This document shows positions 33,024 through 41,906 of a stretch of 64,000 nt of DNA, in pieces (the first letter of the stretch is position 1; each line of letters begins with the position of its first letter). This DNA comes from Mycobacterium terramassiliense (GTDB lineage Bacteria > Actinomycetota > Actinomycetes > Mycobacteriales > Mycobacteriaceae). A program made the position numbers and the translations under genes. The DNA lies in NCBI RefSeq assembly GCF_900157385.1, contig NZ_LT717701.1, positions 1,585,772 to 1,649,771 on the forward strand, in the 5' to 3' direction. The notes beneath the pieces were generated by a model. It was not told the DNA's origin, did not search any database, and saw only the letters and a list, made by a program, of their open reading frames with translations.

Positions 33024-34579
33024 GCCGGTCGGCCTACCTTGGTCCGGTAGGTGCGGGCCGCGGCCCTGGCGTGCCTGGGTATCCGCGCATCGGTCAGCAC
33101 GGTGCCGACGACCTCGGCACCGGCGGCGCGCAGCGCGGTGAGCGCGTCGCTGAGTTCATCCTCGGTGGTGCGCCCCGCGCGGACCACCAGCACCGTGGCT
33201 TGCACCGCCCCGGCCAGCAGTCCGGCGTCGGCCGTCGCCAGGACCGGTGGGCCGTCGACCACCGTTCGGTCGAAGCTGGCCGACACGTCGGCCAGCACCT
33301 TGTCGAGGACCTCCGGTAGGTAGGCGCTGCTGGGCAGCGTGTCCCGGCGAGCGGCGCGGGCCGCCAGGATGAAAAGCCCCGGAATCGGCGTCGGCTTAAC
33401 GGCTTCCGTCGCGATGTCGGGGTCGGACAACGCATTGCCCAGCCCCTCCCCGGAGTCGACCTTCAGCAGGCCGGCGATCACCGGTCGGCGCGTGTCGCCC
33501 TCGACGAGCAGGGCGTCTTCGCCCGATTCGGCGAACGCCCTCGCCAGGTTCATCGCCGTGGTCGTGGTCCCCTCCCCGCCGAACGGCGCCGTCAGCAGCA
33601 CCCGGCGCGCGCCCGGTTCCATCGCGCGGAGCAGGCGCGCCCGCAGGCCGCGCACCGCGTCGTCGAACGAGATGTCGGTGCCGAATCGCGGTGCGTTGCC
33701 TCGCCTTCCGGGCAGCTCGGCCAGGGTCGGCAGATTGGAGAGCCGTTCCAGCTTCGCGCGGTCGCGCACGGTGCGATCGGCGGCCTCGCGCGTCAACGCC
33801 ACCCCGGTCCCCAACAGCAGGCCGGCCGCAAGCCCCATGGCCATGTTGCGCACCGGAACCGGCTTGATCGGACTATCCGGCACGCCCGGCTGCTCGATCA
33901 CCGTCGCCCTGGCTATCGGGGTATTCGGGGCAACCTGGGGAGGCAGCGCCTGCGGCGTGGCCGCCTGCGTCGGGGTCGCGGACGGGTCCACCGTCGGGGT
34001 GGTATCGCCCCCGGGCGGCGTCGCGGGCGGGCCGTCGGCGTCCGGCGCCACGGGCGCCTGGGTCGGACCCTGTGTCGGGGGGACCTGCGGCGGTGGTGCC
34101 TGCGGCGGTGAGCTGTTCACCAGCGCCACCGGGTCTTTCGGATTCACCCCCAACGTGCCGACGATCCCGGTGAAGGTGTCGGCCATCGCCTTCGCCAGTG
34201 CCGCGGCGCGATCCGGATCGGTATCCGTGACCGAGATGGTGAAGAGCGTCGACTTGGGCGTGTACTCCACGTGCGTCTCGCTGGCCAGCGCGTCCGCGCC
34301 GATGGGCAGGTGGAACTGCTTGACCGCGCGCTCGGCCACGGCGTGCCCGCCGGCAATCGCCGCGTAGGACGACAGCCGCTCCTGGGCGGCCTGCGTTCCC
34401 GAATACACCTGGGCCAGGTCGGTCTCGCCGGAAAACGAGATGAGGACGGTGGCCGACGATTGGTAGCTCTTGGTCTGCAGCGCGGTGACGGCGGCGGCCC
34501 CCGCGAGGCAGGCCAGCAGCGCGCCCAGGAACAGCTTCCAATGGGCCGTCAGCGTCCGGACGAACGTGCGAAAATCCAT
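33020..34579 (-). CDS. Wzz/Wzc-like chain-length regulator with ATPase-like domain
   Basis: A 519-residue fusion. An N-terminal Wzz part (about 1-150) has a membrane segment near 17-37, and a second membrane segment sits near 245-262. Between them lies a 75-residue Pro/Gln/Thr-rich insert. The C-terminal BY-kinase-like domain (about 290-519) has Walker A' VEGDTRRPV and Walker B-like RTVVDGPPV. Its Walker A reads GGEGTTTTA: the lysine of G-K-T/S is a threonine. The C-tail has one tyrosine, not a cluster. It may regulate chain length without being a normal tyrosine kinase. Confidence 0.83.
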   Translation of the reverse strand: MDFRTFVRTLTAHWKLFLGALLACLAGAAAVTALQTKSYQSSATVLISFSGETDLAQVYSGTQAAQERLSSYAAIAGGHAVAERAVKQFHLPIGADALASETHVEYTPKSTLFTISVTDTDPDRAAALAKAMADTFTGIVGTLGVNPKDPVALVNSSPPQAPPPQVPPTQGPTQAPVAPDADGPPATPPGGDTTPTVDPSATPTQAATPQALPPQVAPNTPIARATVIEQPGVPDSPIKPVPVRNMAMGLAAGLLLGTGVALTREAADRTVRDRAKLERLSNLPTLAELPGRRGNAPRFGTDISFDDAVRGLRARLLRAMEPGARRVLLTAPFGGEGTTTTAMNLARAFAESGEDALLVEGDTRRPVIAGLLKVDSGEGLGNALSDPDIATEAVKPTPIPGLFILAARAARRDTLPSSAYLPEVLDKVLADVSASFDRTVVDGPPVLATADAGLLAGAVQATVLVVRAGRTTEDELSDALTALRAAGAEVVGTVLTDARIPRHARAAARTYRTKVGRPA

Positions 34580-34582
34580 GAA

Positions 34583-35698
34583 CTAAAACCTTTCCCGGGG
34601 CCGGCCGGCGCGGGTGAGTTCACGCGCGCCGAACGGCGGGCGCGCGGCCCGCACCTCGGCGAGGATGTTGAGCAAGCGGTCTGCGGCCGCGTCGCCGCAG
34701 CAGCGCCGCGCGTAGTGGCCCGCCGCCTCGGCGCCGTTGCGCGCCGCGACGGCCGGATCCGCCAGCCTGTCGAACGCCGCGGCCAGCCCCGCGACGTCGT
34801 CGACACCGACCACCGGGCCGCCCGGCGGCTGGTACTCGGGCAGACCCCCGATGTCCGAAACGATCGGCATCACGCCCAGCTGCATCGACAGCACCTGCAC
34901 GCCGCTCTGCGAGGCGCGCCGGTAGTGTGCCACCGAACCCTTTGCGGCGGAGATCGTTTCGATGACGTCGGAGTAACGGTACGATCCCGACAGCCATCGC
35001 GCATGTGGCGGCAGCGCGGCATTTCTCAGGCTGATCGGCCCGTCGCCGATGAGCAGCAGGTTGTCCCCGCGCCAGGCCTGGCCACTGACATGCCGCTGCC
35101 AGGCGCGCAGTACCACGTCGATGTTCTTGTACGGGTTGAGCCGTCCCACCATCACGAAGTCGCGGCGCCCCTCCGCGCGGACCGGCGGTGGGACGAGCGC
35201 CACGTCGAGGTCGCTGGTGAGGGGAAGCACGTGCACCGGGGTGCCGGCCACGTCCCGGCGGCTGATGATCGCGTCCGCGACGTAGTCGCTGTAGGTGACG
35301 GTCGCCGCCGAGCGGGCACCCCATCGATCGAAGACCGCGCGCTCGTAGCCCGGCCGCTGTTCATCGGCGTCATGGGGTTTGTCGTCGTGCACCAGCTGCA
35401 CCCGGGGCGCCCCCGCGGCCAGAGCCATCCAGCGCGGATCGCGGACCAACTCGGCGATGACCACGTCCGCTCCGTAATCCCGGACGCGACGCCAGGCGGC
35501 GACGCTGGCCGGCCACGTCGCGAGGGTGCGAACCCGCGGATCGAGCACCAGCTCGTAGTCGCGGGCGCCGTCGGACTCCGGGTGCTGGTCGGACGTCACC
35601 AGCAGCACGTCGGCTCCCCGCCGCCGCAGGGCCTCGGCCTGCACGCGCGCCAACGGCCGCATCCATGGCGAAAGCCAAAGCACCCGAAGCGAAGTCAT
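34583..35698 (-). CDS. Glycosyltransferase (GT4-type)
   Basis: A 371-residue GT-B glycosyltransferase. The C-terminal half carries FVMVGRLNPYKNIDVVLRAW, LLLIGDGPISLRN and a DIGGLPEYQPPGGPVV region; the N-terminal half has RVLWLSPWMRPLARVQAEAL. The usual E-x7-E motif is weak (SQSGVQVLSMQLGVMPIVSD). Starts at 35698 with an ATGA overlap to the methyltransferase upstream; the next gene begins 3 bp after its stop. Donor and acceptor are unknown. Confidence 0.82.
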   Translation of the reverse strand: MTSLRVLWLSPWMRPLARVQAEALRRRGADVLLVTSDQHPESDGARDYELVLDPRVRTLATWPASVAAWRRVRDYGADVVIAELVRDPRWMALAAGAPRVQLVHDDKPHDADEQRPGYERAVFDRWGARSAATVTYSDYVADAIISRRDVAGTPVHVLPLTSDLDVALVPPPVRAEGRRDFVMVGRLNPYKNIDVVLRAWQRHVSGQAWRGDNLLLIGDGPISLRNAALPPHARWLSGSYRYSDVIETISAAKGSVAHYRRASQSGVQVLSMQLGVMPIVSDIGGLPEYQPPGGPVVGVDDVAGLAAAFDRLADPAVAARNGAEAAGHYARRCCGDAAADRLLNILAEVRAARPPFGARELTRAGRPRERF

Positions 35699-36792
35699 AG
35701 CGCTAGCCGCTTCACGACTGCGCCCGGCTCGATCGACCAGCGCCCGTCGAGCTGGGGATATGCCCGCCGGACCTCGTCGTAGAGATCGGGCAGCGTCAGC
35801 ATGACGCAGTCGGGATCGGCCGCGACGAGCTGCTCTGGGGAGATGATCGCGACGTCCGTTCCCGGAATCCGGCGTCCCTGCTTCGCCGGCGACGCGTCGG
35901 CCACGGCCTGCAGCAGCCGCCGGTCGACGCCCGCGAGGCTGAACAACGCCGGTACGCGGGAGCTGGCGCCGTATCCATAGACCTTGCGGCCGTCGACAGC
36001 CTGGGCCAGGAGCCAATCGCGCAGCTGGGCAGCGTGGACCTCGGCCGCGCACTGCAGCCGTCCGACGACTGCCGGGTCCCTGATCCCGAAATCAGATTCA
36101 CGCTCCAGTATTTCCCGGACACTTTCATCTGGCTCGACGCGACCATGGACTGCGGCGGCCAATAAGGTACCGCCGTAGAGATCGAACTCCCACGCCGTCG
36201 CCACGCTCATCCCGACGGAATTCAGCAGGCCGAGGAGCGCGGTCAGTGAATAGTAGCCGAAGTGTCCGTGGCGCAACGCATTCCACTGCCCCTGACTTAC
36301 CATTGCCAATAGCCAGGGGAACTGCACCAACAACACGCCTTCGGGTGCAGTCGTCTTCGCGCGAAACTGGAATCCGGCCCGCTGGTCTGGGTCATGCATG
36401 ACGCCGAAAGAGTCGAGAACTACGTCGGCAGTTTCAGACTCCACGAAACCGCGCTCGGCGAGGAGCGGCAACCACGTCCCCCCGTGTGGACTGCCGAATT
36501 CGCGCATGGTGCTGCCGCGCAGCCAACCCGCCTCGGCTACGCGTTGGACGGCGTCAATGGCCTGGTCCCGCAAGGCGAGTGGTTCAATGCCACGGGGTTC
36601 TTCGGTAATGGTGTCGTCGCTGGCGAGTTGGGCGAGACCGCAGCCCGCACAGAGATCCATCGCGAGCGGATGCGCCGACTCCGCTGGGCTCACCGGCTCC
36701 GATACTAATGGAAAGTTGTCAGCGGCCGGCACATTTCCCAGGTCCAATACTCGGCATAACCTTGTGCAACCGCAGGCCCGGCAGGCGCTCAC
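35695..36792 (-). CDS. Sugar C-methyltransferase-like protein, degenerate SAM domain
   Basis: A 365-residue relative of the TylC3/NovU-type deoxysugar C-methyltransferases. It keeps the N-terminal zinc site (CRACGCTRLC, DLCAGCGLAQL) and the C-terminal methyltransferase domain with KVYGYGASSRVPALFSLAG. The middle part, which carries EVASNDG in its upstream paralogue, here reads REFGSPHGGTWLPLLAERG and is shorter by about 50 residues. It may have lost activity or depend on its partner. The GTG at 36792 overlaps the neighbour's stop. Confidence 0.75.
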   Translation of the reverse strand: MSACRACGCTRLCRVLDLGNVPAADNFPLVSEPVSPAESAHPLAMDLCAGCGLAQLASDDTITEEPRGIEPLALRDQAIDAVQRVAEAGWLRGSTMREFGSPHGGTWLPLLAERGFVESETADVVLDSFGVMHDPDQRAGFQFRAKTTAPEGVLLVQFPWLLAMVSQGQWNALRHGHFGYYSLTALLGLLNSVGMSVATAWEFDLYGGTLLAAAVHGRVEPDESVREILERESDFGIRDPAVVGRLQCAAEVHAAQLRDWLLAQAVDGRKVYGYGASSRVPALFSLAGVDRRLLQAVADASPAKQGRRIPGTDVAIISPEQLVAADPDCVMLTLPDLYDEVRRAYPQLDGRWSIEPGAVVKRLAL

Positions 36793-38042
36793 ACCACACC
36801 GCCGCAGGATGGGCTCAAACTCGGCGCCACGTGAAGGGTCGGAAGCGGAAACACCAACTGGCAACCCCAGTCGGCGATATAGCCGAGTTGCTCGGTCAGC
36901 TCGGCCTCCAGGTTCCAGGGAAGCGCGAGAACGACGTCGGGACGGTCCCTTGCGATCCGTTCCGGCTCGTGGATCGGGATCCTCACGCCTGGCGTGAAGT
37001 GGCCATGCTTGTATGGGTTGCGATCGACGGTATATTCCAGCAGATCGCTGCGAATCCCGCAGTAGTTCAGCAGGGTATTTCCCTTGCCCGGTGCGCCATA
37101 GCCGACCACGCGTTTGCCGTCGGCGCGGCACTGCAGCAGAAAGCGCAAAAGGTCCTGCCGCGTGGCCTCCGTCTTAGCCTGAAGCTGAAGGTAACCGTCG
37201 ACGCTGTGCAGGCCCGCCGCCTCCTCGACGCTCAACACCTTTGCGACTCGTTGGCTCGGCGGTCCGGCAATCTCCGCCGAGCGTGCCCAGATTCGCAATG
37301 ACCCGCCATGAGTGGGCAACAGTTCAACGTCAACGACCGCCAGCCCCGCCGTTGCGAGCGCGCATATCGCCGAGAATAGCGTGTAGTACTGGAAGTGTTC
37401 ATGATAAATGGTGTCGAACTGCGCCAACTGCACCAGGTTTAGCGCGTGATGCACTTCGATGCTTAGCCACCCATCGTCTGCCATCAATCTACGAAGGGAT
37501 CGCGTGAAGCCTCTCAGATCGGGGATGTGCGCGTAGACGTTGTTCGCGACAACGAGGTCGGCCGGCCCGTGCTCGTTGCGGACCTTGGCCGCGATCTCCT
37601 CGTCCAAAAACGACGATACGGTAGGCACGTTACGCGCTCGGGCGGCCGCGCTGACGTTTTCCGACGGCTCGATGCCCAGACAAGGCACGCCGGCCGCAAC
37701 GACGTGCTGTAGCAGGTAGCCATCGTTGCTGGCGACTTCGACCACGCGCGAATGCGGTCCGAGTTGGAGTCGCTGGATTGCCTCGTCGACGAAGTCCTTG
37801 GCGTGACGCACCCAGCTGTCCGAATATGAAGAGAAATAAGCGTATTCGGTGAAGGTGTCCTCCGGGGTGATCAGCGCAGGGATCTGCAGCAGCAGGCATT
37901 CCTCGCACAGCCGGAGGTGCAGGGGATAGTTCGTCTCGGGCAAATCGAGGTCGTCGAAAGAGAGGATCTTTTCGCACGGCGGGGTCGCGCCGAGATCCAA
38001 GACGCTGATCAACCGGTCCGAGTCACATAAGCGGCAATTCAT
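36789..38042 (-). CDS. Sugar C-methyltransferase
   Basis: A 417-residue class I methyltransferase with three parts. A zinc-binding N-terminus (about 1-60) has C3-x2-C6 and CEECLLLQ. A SAM domain has VVEVASNDGYLLQHVVAAG. A C-terminal domain (about 250-410) has VVGYGAPGKGNTLLNYCGI and PDVVLALPWNL. This is the layout of NDP-sugar C-methyltransferases that act on 4-keto-deoxysugars (TylC3/TcaB9-like). With the RmlC-like epimerase it suggests a branched deoxysugar in the polymer. Base use is less GC-rich than in the backbone genes. Confidence 0.85.
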   Translation of the reverse strand: MNCRLCDSDRLISVLDLGATPPCEKILSFDDLDLPETNYPLHLRLCEECLLLQIPALITPEDTFTEYAYFSSYSDSWVRHAKDFVDEAIQRLQLGPHSRVVEVASNDGYLLQHVVAAGVPCLGIEPSENVSAAARARNVPTVSSFLDEEIAAKVRNEHGPADLVVANNVYAHIPDLRGFTRSLRRLMADDGWLSIEVHHALNLVQLAQFDTIYHEHFQYYTLFSAICALATAGLAVVDVELLPTHGGSLRIWARSAEIAGPPSQRVAKVLSVEEAAGLHSVDGYLQLQAKTEATRQDLLRFLLQCRADGKRVVGYGAPGKGNTLLNYCGIRSDLLEYTVDRNPYKHGHFTPGVRIPIHEPERIARDRPDVVLALPWNLEAELTEQLGYIADWGCQLVFPLPTLHVAPSLSPSCGGVV

Positions 38043-38409
38043 TGGGCTCTCAATCCATGGCTTCTGGGGCTTCGTTGACGAACTAGTGGTGCAGCCGTTC
38101 CCAGGGCGTCAGTCATGCGCTCCGGTCGACGCCGGGAACTAGCGTTGCCCGGAGGCATCCTATGCTCGCGGGTTTGGCAAAACCAATGTCGCAGCGGCTG
38201 GCGCGTCAGCGATCGGGTAGTTGTGGAGGTTGACTGTCCGATGTCATGACGAGGTAGGTCATTGCGAGGCAGACAACGGCCGTTTTCTCGGGCATTGAAG
38301 GACTCTTCGCGCGCTATTGCTCCGCACGGCATGATGCCGCTGCCCGGGATAACCGTCTTAAGGGCGCGATCCGCCTTGCGGCGGAATGGATGTCGGGACG
38401 ATCGGGCAA
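38043..38409. other. 367-bp gap inside the polysaccharide operon
   Basis: The only long gap in the 13-gene array. It is less GC-rich than its surroundings. Open frames here lack family resemblance or a good Shine-Dalgarno. It may hold a second promoter for the six genes from 38042 down to 30430, or be a scar from gene acquisition. Confidence 0.5.
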
Positions 38410-40419
38410 TCATGAGATCACCGCGTTGATCGCTTCGACGTAGGCGTTGGCCATTGCTTCCACCGTGTAGTGTGCGCGCAGCCGCTCGTAGCCGCGCCAA
38501 CCGATCGACTGCAGCGCGTCAGGGTCGGCCAAAATGTCGGCCAATCGGGCACGCCACGCCGGCATTGAAACAGGGTCGACGACGAAGCCCGCGCTGCCGA
38601 AGTCGAGCATTTCCGGCACCGCGCAAACCGCCGACGCCGCAACGGGGATCCCCCGCGCCATCGCTTCCAGGATCACGAGCGGGAAAGCCTCGGACCGGCT
38701 GGGCACACAGAGCAAGTCCGCCTGGGCCAACGCAGGACCCGGGCCGGCAGACCATCCGTGCCACAGGACGCGGTCGCGCAACTCGACGGGCGTACGGGCC
38801 TCCAATCGCTCCCGGTCCGGGCCGTCGCCGAAAATGGAGAGCCGCCAGGGCAGATGCGCCAAGCCGGCGAGGGCTTCGATCAGCAGGTGGGGGTTTTTGT
38901 GCTCGACGATGCGCGACAACATCACCAGGTGAAGTGGTTCACCCGCCGCCCGGGTCCGGCGGCTCGGCTTTGCCATCATGGCGACGCCATTGGGGGCGAC
39001 GAACATGCGTCCCTTGAGCCGGTGGTGCACGCCAAGCATGTCCCACTGCCGTCGGGCGAGAACAACAATGCCATCGGCACGACTCATTGCAGCGGTCAGA
39101 GGTCGCGAATAAATCGGACGATCGGCTTCCGGCGGGATGTGCGGGGCGACTAACCAGCGACGACCACGACCGGCCGCGCGCCACAACGTAGCAAAACCCG
39201 TTTCGGTGTTGGTGTCACCGCTGATCAGTACTGCTGGCCCCTCGGGCATATCGACCGCCGGGGCCCACCACGGCTGCCGCACCACACGCACGCTGTGCGG
39301 GATCTCCTTGATCATCGGGCCAAATCGTTGCATGCAGACGATCGTGACCGGATATCCGCGGCGATCCAATTCAGTTGCCAGCAAGGACTTCTGACGCTCG
39401 GCGCCACCGTAGACCAAGCGGTTTGTGGTGATCACGATCGATGGCTTGCCAGTGCCGCGGACAGCGATGGCGCGCTTACGAGTATCTCGCTTGGACCGCT
39501 GCAGCCGGTCCAACAAGCTTGTGCCGGCAAGATATACGTCCGCATGGTGAACGCCGTACTCGCGTTCGAGCAGCAAGGCGATGTTGGCGCGCAACAAATC
39601 GCGGTTGCGGTAGCGTTCGACCGTCGGCACTGCCGCACCGTGCGCCGAGTCGGGTTCGGAATCTGTCGGTGCCGCCGGATTGCCATGCTCGATTTCTAGT
39701 TCGTCGGCGAGCAGAATACGCCAGCCCGCCGACTTGGCGCGATCCTGCCAGTCGGTCTCTTCCCCATAAAGGAAGAACTCTTCGTCCATGCCGCCGATCT
39801 CGTTCCAGGCCGCACGGTTTATCGCCAGGCATGCGCCGCCCAAATATCCGTCAATACTTTTGGACTCGGCGGGCTGGCGAGAATAGAGGTGCGATATCGG
39901 GGTCCGACGAAGTGCGGCGGAGTAGCCAGCGGACGCCACCAGGGCCCGGCTCAAGGTCCGGCGGCGCGTCGCGATGTCCCAACGGGCCGGACCGGGTGCC
40001 CCTTTGTCGCGTACCAGCGGTGAGACTGCCGCCACTCCTGGTTGGCGAAGCAACTCTCTCGTGCGGTTCAACGGGCCCTGGAGCCGCGCGTCGGCGTTCA
40101 GGAGCAACAGGTCAGTGTCGCTCGGTGTGTGCTCCACCAACGCATTGAAGGCGGCGCCAAAGCCGAGATTAATCGGGCCCAGCACCCAGTGCACCCCGGG
40201 GTGCCGCGCGGCCAGCTCGTGGCGACCGGGATATCCGTCGCCGCTGTTCTCATAGACGTAGACCGGCAGTTCGGGCAGGTGCTCGGCGACGCTGGCCAGG
40301 CACTGCTCGACCAGGTCGTGGCTCTTGTAGGTCACGATCATCACCACCATCGGCCGACCGGACCTGGTAAGCGTGCCGACCGGGCGTTTCAGGTATGCCC
40401 GGTCCAATTCGCGTGTCAT
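38410..40419 (-). CDS. Bifunctional glycosyltransferase, GT2-GT4 fusion
   Basis: A 669-residue fusion. Residues about 1-290 form a GT2 (rhamnosyltransferase-like) domain with MVVMIVTYKSHDLVEQCL, the metal-binding LLLNADARL and FFLYGEETDWQDRA. Residues about 310-669 form a GT4 domain with LVYGGAERQKSLLATELD, LVMLSRIVEHKNPHLLIEAL, IFGDGPDRERLE and the E-x7-E motif in SEAFPLVILEAMARGIPVAA. Two linked transferases may add consecutive sugars. The ATG at 40419 overlaps the flippase stop; an in-frame upstream extension is not supported. Confidence 0.87.
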   Translation of the reverse strand: MTRELDRAYLKRPVGTLTRSGRPMVVMIVTYKSHDLVEQCLASVAEHLPELPVYVYENSGDGYPGRHELAARHPGVHWVLGPINLGFGAAFNALVEHTPSDTDLLLLNADARLQGPLNRTRELLRQPGVAAVSPLVRDKGAPGPARWDIATRRRTLSRALVASAGYSAALRRTPISHLYSRQPAESKSIDGYLGGACLAINRAAWNEIGGMDEEFFLYGEETDWQDRAKSAGWRILLADELEIEHGNPAAPTDSEPDSAHGAAVPTVERYRNRDLLRANIALLLEREYGVHHADVYLAGTSLLDRLQRSKRDTRKRAIAVRGTGKPSIVITTNRLVYGGAERQKSLLATELDRRGYPVTIVCMQRFGPMIKEIPHSVRVVRQPWWAPAVDMPEGPAVLISGDTNTETGFATLWRAAGRGRRWLVAPHIPPEADRPIYSRPLTAAMSRADGIVVLARRQWDMLGVHHRLKGRMFVAPNGVAMMAKPSRRTRAAGEPLHLVMLSRIVEHKNPHLLIEALAGLAHLPWRLSIFGDGPDRERLEARTPVELRDRVLWHGWSAGPGPALAQADLLCVPSRSEAFPLVILEAMARGIPVAASAVCAVPEMLDFGSAGFVVDPVSMPAWRARLADILADPDALQSIGWRGYERLRAHYTVEAMANAYVEAINAVIS

Positions 40420-41906
40420 GCCACTACTTTCCTTTGGCGCAGTGCGGTCAACTGAGTGCGCAACGACGACCACGTGAACGGACCGATCGTCACGCTGGTG
40501 ACCAGGTACACGGCGGCGGAGGCGGTCACGACCAACGCCACGTGGTGGCCCACGAGGAGCAGCGCCACCGCGACGCAGGCGCCCGTGGGCACCAGCAGCC
40601 GAAGCAAAAACGCCACGGGCGTGCGGTAATCGCACGTGCGGCGCAGCCACCAGCTGGCGATCACCATGCCGAACAATTCGGTGCCCACCAACGCCAATCC
40701 GGCGCCGACCGCGCCGAATGGCTTGTCCAGCGCGAGGTTCAGCGCGATGTTGAACGCCAGTGTGGCGATGGAGAGCCGGAACAAGAACTTCTGCTGGTGG
40801 CAGGCGAACAGGCCCTGGCCGAGGGTGCCGGTGACGAAACGCAGTGCGACGGCGACGAAGAGCATCGCGAGTGCGGGTGCGCCGCGCTCCACGAACTCAC
40901 GTGCGCCGAACAACTCGATCAGGGGGCGCGCCAGCAACGCGCCGACGACGGCGACCGGGACGCCCACGAAATACATCAGCTCGACGCAGCGCCGCAGGAA
41001 GGCGCTGAACGCCTCGACGCTGCGCGAGAACAGCTCGGTGGCCGTCGACAGCGTCGCCTTGAGGAAGAACATCGAGACGACCAGGGTGTTGAACGCGACC
41101 GTGTAGGCCAGCCCGTAGACCCCGACCTCGGAGTGCGTGCTGACCTTCGACAGGATGACGCCGTCGGTGCGCCAGTATAGGACGCCGACCACGGCCACAC
41201 CGATGGGAAAGATGCTCTCCCGCAACAGGTCCGCGACCTCACGCGGGGCGAAAATTGGTCGCAATGAGATGTGGCGCGCCGCCGCGCTGCCCTGGATGAG
41301 CAGCTGCAGCGCCGGCGGTATGAGCTGTGCGACCGCGAACCAGACGACGTCGGCGCGGACGGCGACCAGGTAGCTGACCATCGCCAGCGTGCCCAGCCGG
41401 CCCGCGACGTCGGAAATCGCCACTGCCGAGAAGCGGACGGTGGACAAGAACACCGGCTCGAACCGCGTCGTCATCGTCAGCATCAACAGCTGGCCCGAGA
41501 GCACCACCAACATGACCCGGACGTCGGCGTCGCGATAGAGCAGCAGACCCGTGCCGGCCGCCGCCGCAGCGAGCGGAAGGCAGTACACCAGCGATAGGCC
41601 GCTGTTGACGCGGACCAGCCGCTCCAGGTCTCCGGTGCCCGAGGTGACCCGGCGCACGATGACGGTGCCGATGCCGAGATCGGCCAGGCTGGCCCACATT
41701 CCGACGAAGGCGACCGCGATGGTGAGCTCGCCGTAGCGCCCCGGGCCGAGGTAGCGGGCCGTCATCGCGACCGACACCACTGAGGCCAGCATCCCCAGCG
41801 CCCGGCAGATCAGTTGGACGGAGAACGCGTGCGCGATCCGCGACCGCGGCACCGAGGCGACGGCCGGCGCCGCCACGGCCGGCTCAATTGTGCTCTCACG
41901 CACCAT
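40416..41906 (-). CDS. Wzx-type polysaccharide flippase
   Basis: A 496-residue membrane protein of the MATE/MOP superfamily (polysaccharide transporter family), with about 12-14 hydrophobic segments. The N-terminal ARYLGPGRYGELTIAVAFVGMW and a central GVVGVLYWRTDGVILSKVS-like segment are typical of Wzx. It should flip the undecaprenyl-linked repeat unit across the membrane. It overlaps both neighbours at the stop/start codons, so production is coupled to the initiating transferase. Confidence 0.87.
   Translation of the reverse strand: MVRESTIEPAVAAPAVASVPRSRIAHAFSVQLICRALGMLASVVSVAMTARYLGPGRYGELTIAVAFVGMWASLADLGIGTVIVRRVTSGTGDLERLVRVNSGLSLVYCLPLAAAAAGTGLLLYRDADVRVMLVVLSGQLLMLTMTTRFEPVFLSTVRFSAVAISDVAGRLGTLAMVSYLVAVRADVVWFAVAQLIPPALQLLIQGSAAARHISLRPIFAPREVADLLRESIFPIGVAVVGVLYWRTDGVILSKVSTHSEVGVYGLAYTVAFNTLVVSMFFLKATLSTATELFSRSVEAFSAFLRRCVELMYFVGVPVAVVGALLARPLIELFGAREFVERGAPALAMLFVAVALRFVTGTLGQGLFACHQQKFLFRLSIATLAFNIALNLALDKPFGAVGAGLALVGTELFGMVIASWWLRRTCDYRTPVAFLLRLLVPTGACVAVALLLVGHHVALVVTASAAVYLVTSVTIGPFTWSSLRTQLTALRQRKVVA

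Noticed and set aside
38039..38500. A 153-codon minus-strand frame in the operon gap
   Set aside because: No family, Arg/Ser-rich, overlaps the GT2-GT4 gene and has no ribosome site.
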